NCBI GenBank assembly: GCA_946479475.1
Contig: CAMLGG010000057.1
Span: 1 to 23,278, forward strand
Origin: an uncultured Ideonella sp.
Lineage (GTDB): Bacteria; Pseudomonadota; Gammaproteobacteria; Burkholderiales; Burkholderiaceae
Length of the DNA: 23,278 nt
Direction: 5' to 3'
The notes below the pieces were generated by a model, which saw only the letters and a program-made list of their open reading frames with translations, was not told the origin of the DNA and made no database searches. This document shows, one piece after another, positions 15,277 through 22,568 of the stretch (its first letter is position 1; every line of letters begins with the position of its first letter). The translations under genes were made by a program, and so were the position numbers.

Positions 15277-15867
15277 ATGCCCTCCTCTTCCCGCCCCTGG
15301 TGGCGCCTGCCGCTGCTGCGCTGGCTCAGCGTGCCCGTGCTGTTCGGCATGGTCCTGGGCCTGGCTGCGGCCGGCGTCGGCACCGCCACCGTCGAGCGCA
15401 CCAACTCGGTGGAGTTCTGCATCTCGTGCCACGAGATGAAGGCGCAGAACTACGCCGAGTACAGCCACACCATCCACGCCCGCAACCGCACCGGCGTCAA
15501 GGCGATCTGCTCCGACTGCCACGTGCCGCACGACGCCCTCGGCACCGTGCTGCGCAAGATCGGCGCGGCCAAGGACGTCTGGTCGCACGTGACCGGCAAG
15601 ATCGACACGCCCGAGAAGTTCGAGGCGCACCGGCTCGAGATGGCCACCGCCGTCTGGCGCCGCATGAAGGCGACCGACTCGCGCGAATGCCGCAGCTGCC
15701 ACGACGCGTCGGCCATGGATCCCGAGGCCCAGGGCCCGACCGCGCGCAAGCAGCACCTGAAGCTCGCCGACGGCAGCCACACCTGCATCGACTGCCACTA
15801 CGGCATCGCCCACAAGGAGCCGCCGGGCGGCGCGGAACCGCGCGACGTCGTGGCGAGCGAGCACTGA
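15277..15867 (+). CDS. Tetraheme NapC/NirT/CymA-family cytochrome c, inner-membrane quinol dehydrogenase type
   Basis: The start is the ATG at 15277, giving 196 residues; there is an open frame further upstream, but it runs through the inverted repeat. One N-terminal membrane anchor (residues ~11-38) is followed by four heme c sites: CISCH 48-52, CSDCH 78-82, CRSCH 138-142 and CIDCH 170-174. The first is followed by EM (CHEM), as in NapC/NrfH, where Met ligates heme 1. The spacing is that of the NapC/NirT family, which passes electrons between the quinone pool and periplasmic partners. No nitrate, nitrite or TMAO reductase gene lies nearby; the neighbours are the fused cytochrome-porin and a small cytochrome c. 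That favours a CymA-like role. A two-component pair follows at 32 bases. Confidence 0.95.
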   Translation: MPSSSRPWWRLPLLRWLSVPVLFGMVLGLAAAGVGTATVERTNSVEFCISCHEMKAQNYAEYSHTIHARNRTGVKAICSDCHVPHDALGTVLRKIGAAKDVWSHVTGKIDTPEKFEAHRLEMATAVWRRMKATDSRECRSCHDASAMDPEAQGPTARKQHLKLADGSHTCIDCHYGIAHKEPPGGAEPRDVVASEH

Positions 15868-15886
15868 GCCCCGCCGCCGGCCGGAC

Positions 15887-15892
15887 GACAAT
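15887..15892 (+). promoter_or_regulatory. Candidate -10 element for the response-regulator gene (leaderless start)
   Basis: GACAAT (4 of 6 matches) ends exactly 7 bases before the ATG at 15900, and there is no Shine-Dalgarno. A weak -35, CTGAGC, lies 17 bases upstream over the NapC-type stop codon. Would allow the regulator pair its own leaderless transcript. Confidence 0.35.
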
Positions 15893-15899
15893 CGGGCCG

Positions 15900-16574
15900 A
15901 TGCGACTGCTGGTGGTCGAGGACGATGCCCTGGTGGCGGCCGGGCTGAAGCAGGGCCTTTCGCGGGCCGGCTACACCGTCGACGTGGCGGCCTCGGCGGA
16001 GGCCGCCGAGGCCCGCGTTCGGCGCGAGGCCTTCGACCTCGCGGGGGTCGACATCGGCCTGGCGGGCGCCGACGGGCTCGCGCTGATCCGCCAGTGGCGC
16101 GAGCAGGGCCTCGTCCTGCCGGTGCTGGTGCTCTCGGCGCGTTCGAGCCTGGAGGACACGGTCAGCGGCCTGGACGTCGGCGCGGACGACTACCTCGGCA
16201 AGCCCTTCCGCCTGCCCGAGCTGGTGGCCCGGGTGCGGGCGCTCATCCGCCGCTCGCACGCGGTGGCCGGGGCCCAGCTGCGCCACGGCCCGCTGCTGCT
16301 CGACACCGCAGCCCACACCGCCACGCTCGCCGGCCAGCCGCTGGAGCTCACGCCACGCGAGTGGGCCATCCTCGAGATCCTGCTGATGGCCTCGCCCAAG
16401 GTGGTCAACAAGGACCGGCTGGTGCAGGCCCTGGCCGGCTGGGACCGCGACATCACGCCCAACGCGGTGGAGGTGCACGTCTCGCGCCTGCGGGCGAAGC
16501 TCGCGCTGGGTGGCATGGAGATCCGCACCGTGCGCGGCATCGGCTACCGGCTCGACGAGCCGGCCGGCGAATGA
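15900..16574 (+). CDS. OmpR/PhoB-family response regulator (TctD/QseB type)
   Basis: 224 residues from the ATG at 15900. The receiver domain has acidic Glu7-Asp8-Asp9, phosphoacceptor Asp51 (GVDIGLAGADG), the LSAR Ser and Lys in YLGKPF. The C-terminal winged helix (about 125-220) has LTPREWAILEILL and the end motif VRGIGYRLDEP. Known QseB/TctD regulators bind direct repeats upstream of target genes when phosphorylated. The histidine kinase gene overlaps its stop by 4 bases (ATGA). Being next to the tetraheme gene and the fused cytochrome-porin, the pair may control them, but this is context only. The Pro normally found before the Gly in the DIGLPG motif is Ala here (LAGADG). Confidence 0.94.
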   Translation: MRLLVVEDDALVAAGLKQGLSRAGYTVDVAASAEAAEARVRREAFDLAGVDIGLAGADGLALIRQWREQGLVLPVLVLSARSSLEDTVSGLDVGADDYLGKPFRLPELVARVRALIRRSHAVAGAQLRHGPLLLDTAAHTATLAGQPLELTPREWAILEILLMASPKVVNKDRLVQALAGWDRDITPNAVEVHVSRLRAKLALGGMEIRTVRGIGYRLDEPAGE

Positions 16575-17932
16575 TGGCGCGCCTGCCCAGCCTGCGCCGG
16601 CGCCTGCTGGTGGCCATCCTCGCGCCCCTCGCGATCGTCTTCGGGCTCAGCGTCGTGCTGGACTACCAGCTGGCCCGCGCGACGGCGGACTCGGCCTTCG
16701 ACCAGGCGCTGGCCGACACGGTCTTCGACCTTTCGCGCAGCGTCGCGTCGCAGACCGAGGACGTCGACATGGAGATGTCCACCGAGGCCGAGGCGATGCT
16801 GCGCAGCAGCCCCGACGACCGCGTGTACTTCGCGGTGCGCGACGCCTCGGGCCGCCTGGTCGCGGGCGACGAAGGGCTGGTGCCGCCCGCCGCGCCCTCC
16901 GGCGCCAGGCAGCCGAGCTTCCACGACGGCCGCTACGCCGGCATGCCGGTTCGCATAGCCGTGCTGCGCAGCCGGCCCGACGGCGGCACGACCATCGTCG
17001 TGGCCGAGACCGTGCACAAGCGGCAGCGGGCCAGCCGCCGCATCCTCACCGGCATGATGCTGCCCGCGGCCGGGTTGCTGCTGGCCACGCTGGTGGCGGT
17101 GTACTTCGGCGTGCAGCGCGGCCTGGCGCCGCTGGAAGACGTCGAGCGCGAGATCGCCCGCCGCTCGCCGCGCGAACTGGCGCCCATCGACCTGCCCTCC
17201 ACCCCGCGCGAGGTGAGGCCCGTGGTGGCCCGCCTCAACGAGCTGCTCGCGCTGCTGCGCGAGGCCGCGGCGGCGCAGCGGCGCTTCCTGGCCGACGCCG
17301 CGCACCAGCTGCGCACTCCGCTGGCCGGCCTGCAGACGCAGGTCGAGCTGGCGGCCAACGAAGGCCGCTTCGACGACTCGCCCGAGCGGCACGCGCGCAT
17401 CGAGGAGGCGATCGACCGCATCGCCCACCTCGTCCAGCAGCTGCTCGCCTATGCGCAGGCCGAGCCGGCTTCGGGCCTGGACAGGCGCTTCGAGGCGGTC
17501 GACCTGCGCGTGCTGGTGGAGCAGTCCGCCTCCTTGTTCCTGGACCAGGCGCTGGCCCGCGGCATCGACCTCGGATTCGACCAGAAGCCGGCGACGGTCC
17601 AGGGCGTGCCATGGCTGCTGCGCGAGGCGCTGGCCAACCTGATCGACAACGCGCTGTGCTACACGCCGCCCGGCGGCGTGGTGACCGTCGGCTGTGGCGT
17701 GGTCGACGGGCATCCGCGATTGAGCGTGGTCGACAACGGCCCCGGCATAGCGCCAGCCGAACGTGAACTCGTTTTCGAACGCTTCTACCGCGTGGCCGGC
17801 TCGCCGGCCGGCGGCGCGGGCCTGGGGCTCGCGATAGTGAAGGAGATCGCCGCGCTGCACGGCGCCGAGGTGCAGCTCGGAACGCCGGCCGAAGGCGGCC
17901 TGCGGGTGGAGCTCGTCTTCCCGCCAGGCTGA
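16571..17932 (+). CDS. Sensor histidine kinase (QseC/TctE type)
   Basis: 453 residues, start ATG at 16571 overlapping the regulator stop. Membrane segment 1 is at about residues 9-30, then a periplasmic sensor of about 125 residues of the 2CSK_N kind (YQLARATADSAFDQALADTVFDLSRSV). Segment 2 is at about 158-180, then a HAMP-like linker. The phosphoacceptor His245 lies in DAAHQLRTPL. The ATP-binding domain shows the N box NLIDNAL, G1 VVDNGPGI and G2 GAGLGLAIV. It should phosphorylate the preceding regulator in response to a periplasmic cue; known relatives sense tricarboxylates, metals or other small signals. The cue here is unknown. Confidence 0.94.
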   Translation: MMARLPSLRRRLLVAILAPLAIVFGLSVVLDYQLARATADSAFDQALADTVFDLSRSVASQTEDVDMEMSTEAEAMLRSSPDDRVYFAVRDASGRLVAGDEGLVPPAAPSGARQPSFHDGRYAGMPVRIAVLRSRPDGGTTIVVAETVHKRQRASRRILTGMMLPAAGLLLATLVAVYFGVQRGLAPLEDVEREIARRSPRELAPIDLPSTPREVRPVVARLNELLALLREAAAAQRRFLADAAHQLRTPLAGLQTQVELAANEGRFDDSPERHARIEEAIDRIAHLVQQLLAYAQAEPASGLDRRFEAVDLRVLVEQSASLFLDQALARGIDLGFDQKPATVQGVPWLLREALANLIDNALCYTPPGGVVTVGCGVVDGHPRLSVVDNGPGIAPAERELVFERFYRVAGSPAGGAGLGLAIVKEIAALHGAEVQLGTPAEGGLRVELVFPPG

Positions 17933-17942
17933 GCTGCGCGCT

Positions 17943-18515
17943 TCATTTCCCGGCCCGCCAGCGGGCGGCGTCGAGCTTGAACAGCACGTGCGGCCGCACC
18001 GCATGCCCTTCCGGCACGCCGGGGTGGTCGAAGGCGAAGCCGGTATCGGCCAGGCCGATGCGCCGCATCACGGCCTGGGAGCGAAGGTTGGTGCGCGCGG
18101 TCATGGAGACGATCTCCTCCAGGCCGATCCGCTCGAAGCCCGCGGCCAACGCCGCACGCGCCGCCTCGCTGGCGAAGCCTGAACCCCAGTGCGCATGGGC
18201 GAGGCGCCAGCCCACTTCCACGCAGGGCGAGAACGGCAGGTCCGCGCGCGGGATGCTCAGGCCGGTGAAGCCGATGAACTCGCCGGTGTCGCGCCGCTCC
18301 AGCGCCCAGTTGCTCCAGCCCCGCGCGGCGAAGCCGGCGATGAACGCATCCACCGAGGCGTTGCTGCGCTCGGGCGGGATGAGGGCGGGGAAGTGCTCCA
18401 TCACGCGCGGATCCTGGTTCATCGCGGCGAAGGGCTCGCGGTCGCTCTCGCGCCACGTGCGCAGGCGCAGTCGGGGCGTCTCGAGTTCGATCGGCACGAT
18501 GCCGCCCGGGGTCAT
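17943..18515 (-). CDS. GNAT family acetyltransferase, RimJ/RimL-like
   Basis: 190 residues from the ATG at 18515, whose ATGA overlaps the stop of the DUF1080 gene, so translation is coupled. Features are the opening LETPRLRLRTWRESD, the acetyl-CoA loop HWGSGFASEAARAAL and the C-terminal TNLRSQAVMRRIGLADTG with Asn and Ser in the usual places. These place it in the GNAT_3 group, which includes ribosomal-protein N-acetyltransferases, but members also acetylate small amines. It ends the minus-strand GMC operon. Its link to sugar oxidation is unclear; the coupling may be only incidental. Confidence 0.9.
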   Translation of the reverse strand: MTPGGIVPIELETPRLRLRTWRESDREPFAAMNQDPRVMEHFPALIPPERSNASVDAFIAGFAARGWSNWALERRDTGEFIGFTGLSIPRADLPFSPCVEVGWRLAHAHWGSGFASEAARAALAAGFERIGLEEIVSMTARTNLRSQAVMRRIGLADTGFAFDHPGVPEGHAVRPHVLFKLDAARWRAGK

Positions 18516-19189
18516 GGCAGCAGCCGCACCTTGATGTTGCGGTAGTGCACTTCGCTGCCCGGGTCGTGGCCCTGCAGGGCGAAGGTGCCGCTGGCGATCA
18601 GGCGCTGCTCCAGCCCCTCGGGGCGCACCGGGTTCGGCTCCTCGGTGTAGTCGACGATGGTCCGGTCGTCGATCTGCGTGAGCACGTGCTTGCCCTCGAC
18701 GCGGATGCCGAGCGTGAACCAGCGGCCGTCGGGCACCAGCACCTGCTCGAAATCGCGTATGCCCCACAGGCCGGCGGTGCGGCTGGTGTCCGAATGCGAG
18801 TTGTTGACCTGCACCTCGTAGCCGACACTCGGCCAGCCCACCTCCTGCCAGCGGGTGTGGAAGTACACGCCCGAGTTGGCCTGAGGGAAGGTCATCACCT
18901 CGGCCCTGAACTCGAAGTCGCGGAACTCGTGGCCGGCGACGGGGCCGGTGTAGAAAAGGTGCGAGCGGGGGCCGCGCACGACGATGGCACCGTCCTTCAC
19001 GCTGAAGGTGCCGGGGGCATCGCTGGCGCGCCAGCCTTCGAGCGAGCGGCCATCGAAGAGCAGCTGCCAGCCTTGGGCCTGCTCGGCCGGGCTCAGCGTG
19101 TTGGGCAGGGCGGGTGGGGTCATCCTTTCGGCTCCGATGGAGGTGCAGCCGGTCAACGCGGCCGAGAGCAGCAGCAGGCGACGGTTCAT
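18512..19189 (-). CDS. DUF1080 / 3-keto-disaccharide hydrolase family lipoprotein
   Basis: 225 residues, ATG at 19189 with GGAGGA at 19195-19200. The N-terminus is a lipoprotein signal with lipobox LTGC (Cys15). The mature part is a single beta-sandwich domain of the PF06439 family: WQLLFDGRSLEGWR, NSGVYFHTRW, VGYEVQVNN and the final EVHYRNIKVRLLP. Members of this family cleave 3-keto-glycosides, that is, sugars whose C3 hydroxyl has first been oxidised. Directly upstream (14 bases) is the small subunit of a GMC oxidoreductase, the enzyme type that makes such 3-keto sugars. So the two steps are encoded together. It acts in the periplasm or on the outer membrane. Confidence 0.9.
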   Translation of the reverse strand: MNRRLLLLSAALTGCTSIGAERMTPPALPNTLSPAEQAQGWQLLFDGRSLEGWRASDAPGTFSVKDGAIVVRGPRSHLFYTGPVAGHEFRDFEFRAEVMTFPQANSGVYFHTRWQEVGWPSVGYEVQVNNSHSDTSRTAGLWGIRDFEQVLVPDGRWFTLGIRVEGKHVLTQIDDRTIVDYTEEPNPVRPEGLEQRLIASGTFALQGHDPGSEVHYRNIKVRLLP

Positions 19190-19203
19190 CGAGATCCTCC
19201 TGG

Positions 19204-19800
19204 TCAGACACCCACCAGCCGGATGACCTCCGGCGGCGGGCCGTCGAAGCGCTCCGACGGCACGTTGCCGACGAAGCCCAGGTCCTTCATGCCGGCAGGC
19301 GTGGTGTAGAAACCGCCGGCGGTCAGGTCGCGGTAGCGTGCGAAGAAGGCGACCTGCTCGGAGAGTTCGGGCGAGGCCTTCCCGGCCCAGCAGATCGGGT
19401 CGCAGATCGAACGCTGCTGTTCGGGGCTCGCGCCGGCGAAGTCGCAATCGAAACGTCGCCGGCTCTCGGCATCCAGCCAGGCCAGGCCCTGGCGGACGAG
19501 CGCCTTGTCACCGGCGTGCCGCGGGTACGGCGCACTGATCCACTCGTCGATGAAGACCTGCACCTCGAGCTCCGCCGCGCTGGGCGAGCGCTCGTCGGCC
19601 GGGATGATCAGGGCGCACAGCGCCGCGGCGCAGCGGCGCTCGGCCTCGCCCAGGGTGAGCGGCCAGAGCTCGCCGGCGCGGTAGGTCTTCTTCAGGTCCG
19701 GGTCGGTGCCTATGCCGACGCGAGGCCTGGCGTGCACCTGGCCGCCCGAGAGCGCCGCGGCCGCGGCGAGCATCCACTGCATCGACTGCCGGCGGTCCAC
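19204..19800 (-). CDS. Gluconate 2-dehydrogenase subunit 3-like protein (small subunit of GMC oxidoreductase)
   Basis: 198 residues. The start is a GTG at 19800 directly after the TGA of the GMC gene; an in-frame ATG at 19782 is an alternative. The N-terminus (MDRRQSMQWMLAAAAALSGG) resembles a Tat-type signal with a single RR. The body shows the Gluconate_2-dh3 family traits: LTLGEAERRCAAALCALIIPADERSPSAAE, VQVFIDEW, and a C-terminal FYTTPAGMKDLGFVGNVP. Small subunits of this kind escort and export the flavoprotein partner in a folded state, as in the LacC/LacA pair of glucoside 3-dehydrogenases. No cytochrome c subunit is encoded in this operon. Confidence 0.9.
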   Translation of the reverse strand: MDRRQSMQWMLAAAAALSGGQVHARPRVGIGTDPDLKKTYRAGELWPLTLGEAERRCAAALCALIIPADERSPSAAELEVQVFIDEWISAPYPRHAGDKALVRQGLAWLDAESRRRFDCDFAGASPEQQRSICDPICWAGKASPELSEQVAFFARYRDLTAGGFYTTPAGMKDLGFVGNVPSERFDGPPPEVIRLVGV

Positions 19801-21615
19801 TCAAAGCTCCTTGCGCTTCAGGCGCTCGACGATCCGGTCGGCAGCGCGCCAGGCCAGCGCCATGATGGTGAGGGTCGGGTTCTTGTCGGCGTTGGAGCAG
19901 AAGGGCGCGCCGTCGGTGAGGTAGAGGTTGTCGACGTCCCAGGTGCGGCACCACGGGTCGGTGACGGACTTGCGGCGGTCGCTGCCCATCATCGCGCCGC
20001 CCACCTCGTGGATGATCGAGCCGCCCGGGGCGATGGCCTTGGCACCGTCGAGCTCGGGCCCCTCGTGGACGCGGCCACCCATGGCCGCGACGAGCTCGGC
20101 GAAAGTCCGCTGCATGTGCGCGGCCTGCCTCGTCTCGTGCGCGGACCATTGCCAGTGGAAGCGCAGCACCGGGATGCCGAAGCGGTCCTTCTGCTTCGGG
20201 TCGAGCTCGCACCACGAATGGTCATTGGGGATCATCTCGCCGCGGCCGGCGAGGTAGACGAAGGAGCCGTAGTAGCGCCGCATGTCCTGCTTGAACGCGG
20301 CGCCATAGCTGCCCTGGGTCAGCCATTCGAGGCCCGCCGTCGTGCCCGGCCCCGGCATGCGGCGGCCCGAGGACAGCTCGATGTGGTAGCCGCGCGGAAA
20401 GCCCAGCCCGCCCTCGGCCCAGCGCCGGCCCTGGCGCCGGTAGAGCCACCACGGCGAGTAGACGTGCGCGCCGCCGGCGCCGTCCTCGTTGTGCGGCGGC
20501 AGGGCTTCGAGCCGCGGCACCTGGCCGATCAGGTCGCTGCCGACCGTGTCCATGATGTGGCGGCCGACCCGGCCACTCGAGTTGGCCAGGCCCTCGGGGT
20601 GGCGCGGGGATCTCGAGTTCAGCAGGATGCGCACCGACTCGCAGGCGCTGGCCGCGAGCACCACCACGCGGGCCTTCGCCTCCAGATGCCGGCCGGCCGT
20701 CTTGTCGACGAAGCGCACGCCGGCGGCGCGGCCGCGCCTGTCCAGCGTCACCTCGTAGGCGTGGGCGTTGCAGAGGATGTCGAGGTCGCCGGTGGCCAGC
20801 GCCGGCGGCAGGTGCACCGCCGGGCTCTGGTAGGTCGCGCCTATCGAGCAGCCGCGGCTGCAGGGCGTGGCCCAGAAGCAGGCCGCGCGCTCGCGCATCG
20901 CCTGGGCCAGGATGCGCTGCGCGCGCGGGTTGCCGGGGTGCAGCTTCGGCGGGATGTTCACGTGGTCCAGCGGACGCGTCAGCACGGCCCGGTGGATGGG
21001 CACGATCGGGATGCCCATCTTCGCGCCGTGCAAGGCCATGAGCCGCTCGCCGACACGCGGCGCCGGCGGTGGCAGCAGGCAGCCCTCGGGCGAGTCGGGC
21101 GTGTTCTCCAGGCCCTCGTTCGAGCCGTACACGCCGATCAGCATCTCGACCTTGTCGTAGTAGGGCGCCAGGTCCTCGTAGGCGATGGGCCAGTCGAAGC
21201 CCAGGCCGTCGCGCGAGAAGGGCTTGAAGTCGTAGGGCCCGTTGCGCAGCGAGATGCGGCCCCAGTGGTTGGTGCGGCCGCCCAGCATGCGGGCACGCCA
21301 CCACTCGAAGCGGTGGGCGTCCTCGGTGGAGGCGTTGGTGTAGGGCTCGCCCGGCACCGCCCAGCCGCCGTCGACCGTGGCGTCGTAGAAGCCGAAGGGC
21401 TTGTCCGGCGTGTCCGCGCCGCGCAGCGGTGCATCGCCGTAGGGCTGGAACATCGGCGTCTCGGTGCGGAAGTCGTAGGCCCGGCCCGCCTCGAGCATCA
21501 GCACCTTGACCCCCTCCATCGCGAGGGTATAGGCCGTCTGGCCGCCGGCCGCGCCGGAGCCGACGACGATCACGTCGTAGTCTCGTTGCAGCGTGCGCGG
21601 GGAGACGAACGGCAT
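19801..21615 (-). CDS. GMC family FAD oxidoreductase, probable glycoside 3-dehydrogenase large subunit
   Basis: 604 residues from the ATG at 21615 (MPFVSPRTLQRDYDVIVVGSG). The FAD-binding GSGAAGG is at residues 19-25, followed by LMLEAGRAYDF and the GGRTNHWGRISLR loop. The catalytic pair His536 (IIHEVGGAMMG) and Asn579 (NADKNPTLT) is 43 residues apart, as in cellobiose dehydrogenase. There is no export signal, which fits export by hitch-hiking on the small subunit encoded next. Members paired with a subunit-3 protein oxidise alcohol groups of sugars such as gluconate, sorbitol or the C3 of glycosides; the DUF1080 neighbour favours the last. The upstream gap of 149 bases is shared with a divergent SRPBCC gene. 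Confidence 0.92.
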   Translation of the reverse strand: MPFVSPRTLQRDYDVIVVGSGAAGGQTAYTLAMEGVKVLMLEAGRAYDFRTETPMFQPYGDAPLRGADTPDKPFGFYDATVDGGWAVPGEPYTNASTEDAHRFEWWRARMLGGRTNHWGRISLRNGPYDFKPFSRDGLGFDWPIAYEDLAPYYDKVEMLIGVYGSNEGLENTPDSPEGCLLPPPAPRVGERLMALHGAKMGIPIVPIHRAVLTRPLDHVNIPPKLHPGNPRAQRILAQAMRERAACFWATPCSRGCSIGATYQSPAVHLPPALATGDLDILCNAHAYEVTLDRRGRAAGVRFVDKTAGRHLEAKARVVVLAASACESVRILLNSRSPRHPEGLANSSGRVGRHIMDTVGSDLIGQVPRLEALPPHNEDGAGGAHVYSPWWLYRRQGRRWAEGGLGFPRGYHIELSSGRRMPGPGTTAGLEWLTQGSYGAAFKQDMRRYYGSFVYLAGRGEMIPNDHSWCELDPKQKDRFGIPVLRFHWQWSAHETRQAAHMQRTFAELVAAMGGRVHEGPELDGAKAIAPGGSIIHEVGGAMMGSDRRKSVTDPWCRTWDVDNLYLTDGAPFCSNADKNPTLTIMALAWRAADRIVERLKRKEL

Positions 21616-21764
21616 CGGCTGCGCCCCGGGGCGTGGATGATGGCGCCCGAGTTTGCCAGCATTGCCGCGGTCGCCCCGAGCCTGTCGAATCCCGGCCGGC
21701 TCGTTCGTCGTCATGACAGGCGCCCCCGTTGCGGCGCTGCCCACCACCACCGAAAGGAACCACC

Positions 21765-22211
21765 ATGCCCACCGGCACCGTTCGCCTGCATCGCGTCCTT
21801 CGCTCCAAGCCCGAGCGCGTCTACCGCGCCTTCCTCGACCCGGCCGCCATGGCCAAGTGGCTGCCCCCGTACGGGTTCACCTGCACGGTCCACCACATGG
21901 AGGCCCGTGTCGGCGGCGGCTACAAGATGTCCTTCACCAACTTCTCCAGCGGCAACGGGCATTCGTTCGGCGGCACCTACGTCGACCTGGTGCCCAACGA
22001 GCGCATCGCCTACACCGACGCCTTCGACGACCCCAACCTCAAGGGCGAGATGCGCACCACCATCACGCTGCGCGAGGTCTCGTGCGGCACCGAGCTGGAC
22101 ATCGTCCAGGAGGGGCTGCCCGAGATGATCCCGGTGGAGATGTGCTATCTCGGCTGGCAGGAGTCGCTCGCGCAGCTGGCCAAGCTGGTCGAGCCCGAGA
22201 TCCCGGGCTGA
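21765..22211 (+). CDS. SRPBCC / AHSA1-domain protein
   Basis: 148 residues, ATG at 21765 with AAAGGAA a few bases upstream. The sequence is an AHSA1-type START-like fold: VRLHRVLRSKPERVYRAFLDPAAMAKWLPP at the front, MEARVGGGYKMSF in the middle, then LVPNERIAYTDAF and TTITLREVSCGTELDIVQEGLP, ending in WQESLAQLAKLVE. These proteins bind hydrophobic ligands or help other proteins fold; no specific role can be given. It is divergent from the GMC operon and 69 bases ahead of the PepSY gene. Confidence 0.9.
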   Translation: MPTGTVRLHRVLRSKPERVYRAFLDPAAMAKWLPPYGFTCTVHHMEARVGGGYKMSFTNFSSGNGHSFGGTYVDLVPNERIAYTDAFDDPNLKGEMRTTITLREVSCGTELDIVQEGLPEMIPVEMCYLGWQESLAQLAKLVEPEIPG

Positions 22212-22240
22212 CGAAGCCGGCGCAAGGAGCGAAGACCGGT

Positions 22241-22249
22241 TGCTAGACT
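22241..22249 (+). promoter_or_regulatory. Candidate extended -10 element for PepSY/cytochrome b genes
   Basis: TGCTAGACT fits an extended -10 (TGnTAnnnT), about 31 bases before the PepSY ATG, leaving room for the GGAG ribosome site at about 22270. The -35 region is poor. Confidence 0.35.
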
Positions 22250-22280
22250 CGGCGGATCCTCGTCCCCCCGGAGTCCTTCG

Positions 22281-22559
22281 ATGAAGCAAACGATCCTCGC
22301 TGCCGCTCTTTGCCTGGGCGCCGTCGCCCTGCCGATGACCGCCGCCGCCAAGGCCGACTGCCAGGCCCACCCCAAGGCCGAGTGGATGAGCGAGGCCGAC
22401 GCCAAGGCGAAGATCACCGCCCAGGGCTACACGATCAACAAGTTCAAGGTCGACGGCCAGTGCTACGAGATCTACGGCCGCAACAAGGAAGGCAAGAAGG
22501 TCGAGATCTACTTCGACACCAAGACCCTCGACGTCGTGAAGTCGGAGATCGAGAAGTAA
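22281..22559 (+). CDS. Small periplasmic PepSY-domain protein
   Basis: 92 residues with a signal peptide (MKQTILAAALCLGAVALPMTAAA). The mature ~68 residues are one PepSY fold: WMSEADAKAKITAQGYTINKFKVDG, QCYEIYGRNKEGKKVEIYFD, TKTLDVVKSEIEK. Two Cys (Cys27 and the one in GQCYEIY) could form a disulfide. It is followed after 9 bases by a cytochrome b561-type gene, a pairing often met in proteobacteria. It probably works with that membrane cytochrome, perhaps binding a metal or regulating it; the true role is unknown. Confidence 0.9.
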   Translation: MKQTILAAALCLGAVALPMTAAAKADCQAHPKAEWMSEADAKAKITAQGYTINKFKVDGQCYEIYGRNKEGKKVEIYFDTKTLDVVKSEIEK

Positions 22560-22568
22560 GCCGCCGCC

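Noticed and set aside
13548..15422. A 624-codon minus-strand frame overlapping the fused cytochrome-porin
   Set aside because: Arg/Pro/His-rich noise in another frame of the same strand; the 13790-15118 frame has the signal peptide, heme site and barrel pattern.
13396..15867. An MtrCAB/MtoAB-type porin-multiheme conduit
   Set aside because: There is no decaheme cytochrome; the barrel protein itself carries only one heme site, so the Cyc2-like arrangement fits better.
15277..15867. Part of a nitrate or nitrite reductase operon (Nap or Nrf)
   Set aside because: No catalytic reductase, NapB or NrfA gene is present in the window; only the electron-transfer module is seen.
17953..17966. GCCCGC-CA-GCGGGC as a terminator in the convergent gap after the histidine kinase
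   Set aside because: The loop would be only two bases, or four with a 5-bp stem. It lies in the coding end of the GNAT gene and has no T-tract.
19114..22128. A very long open frame (about 1000 codons) on the plus strand, opposite the GMC operon
   Set aside because: It has an Arg/Ala/Gly/His-biased composition with no recognisable motif. The opposite strand carries clear GMC, subunit-3 and DUF1080 genes. High GC removes stop codons from such antisense frames.
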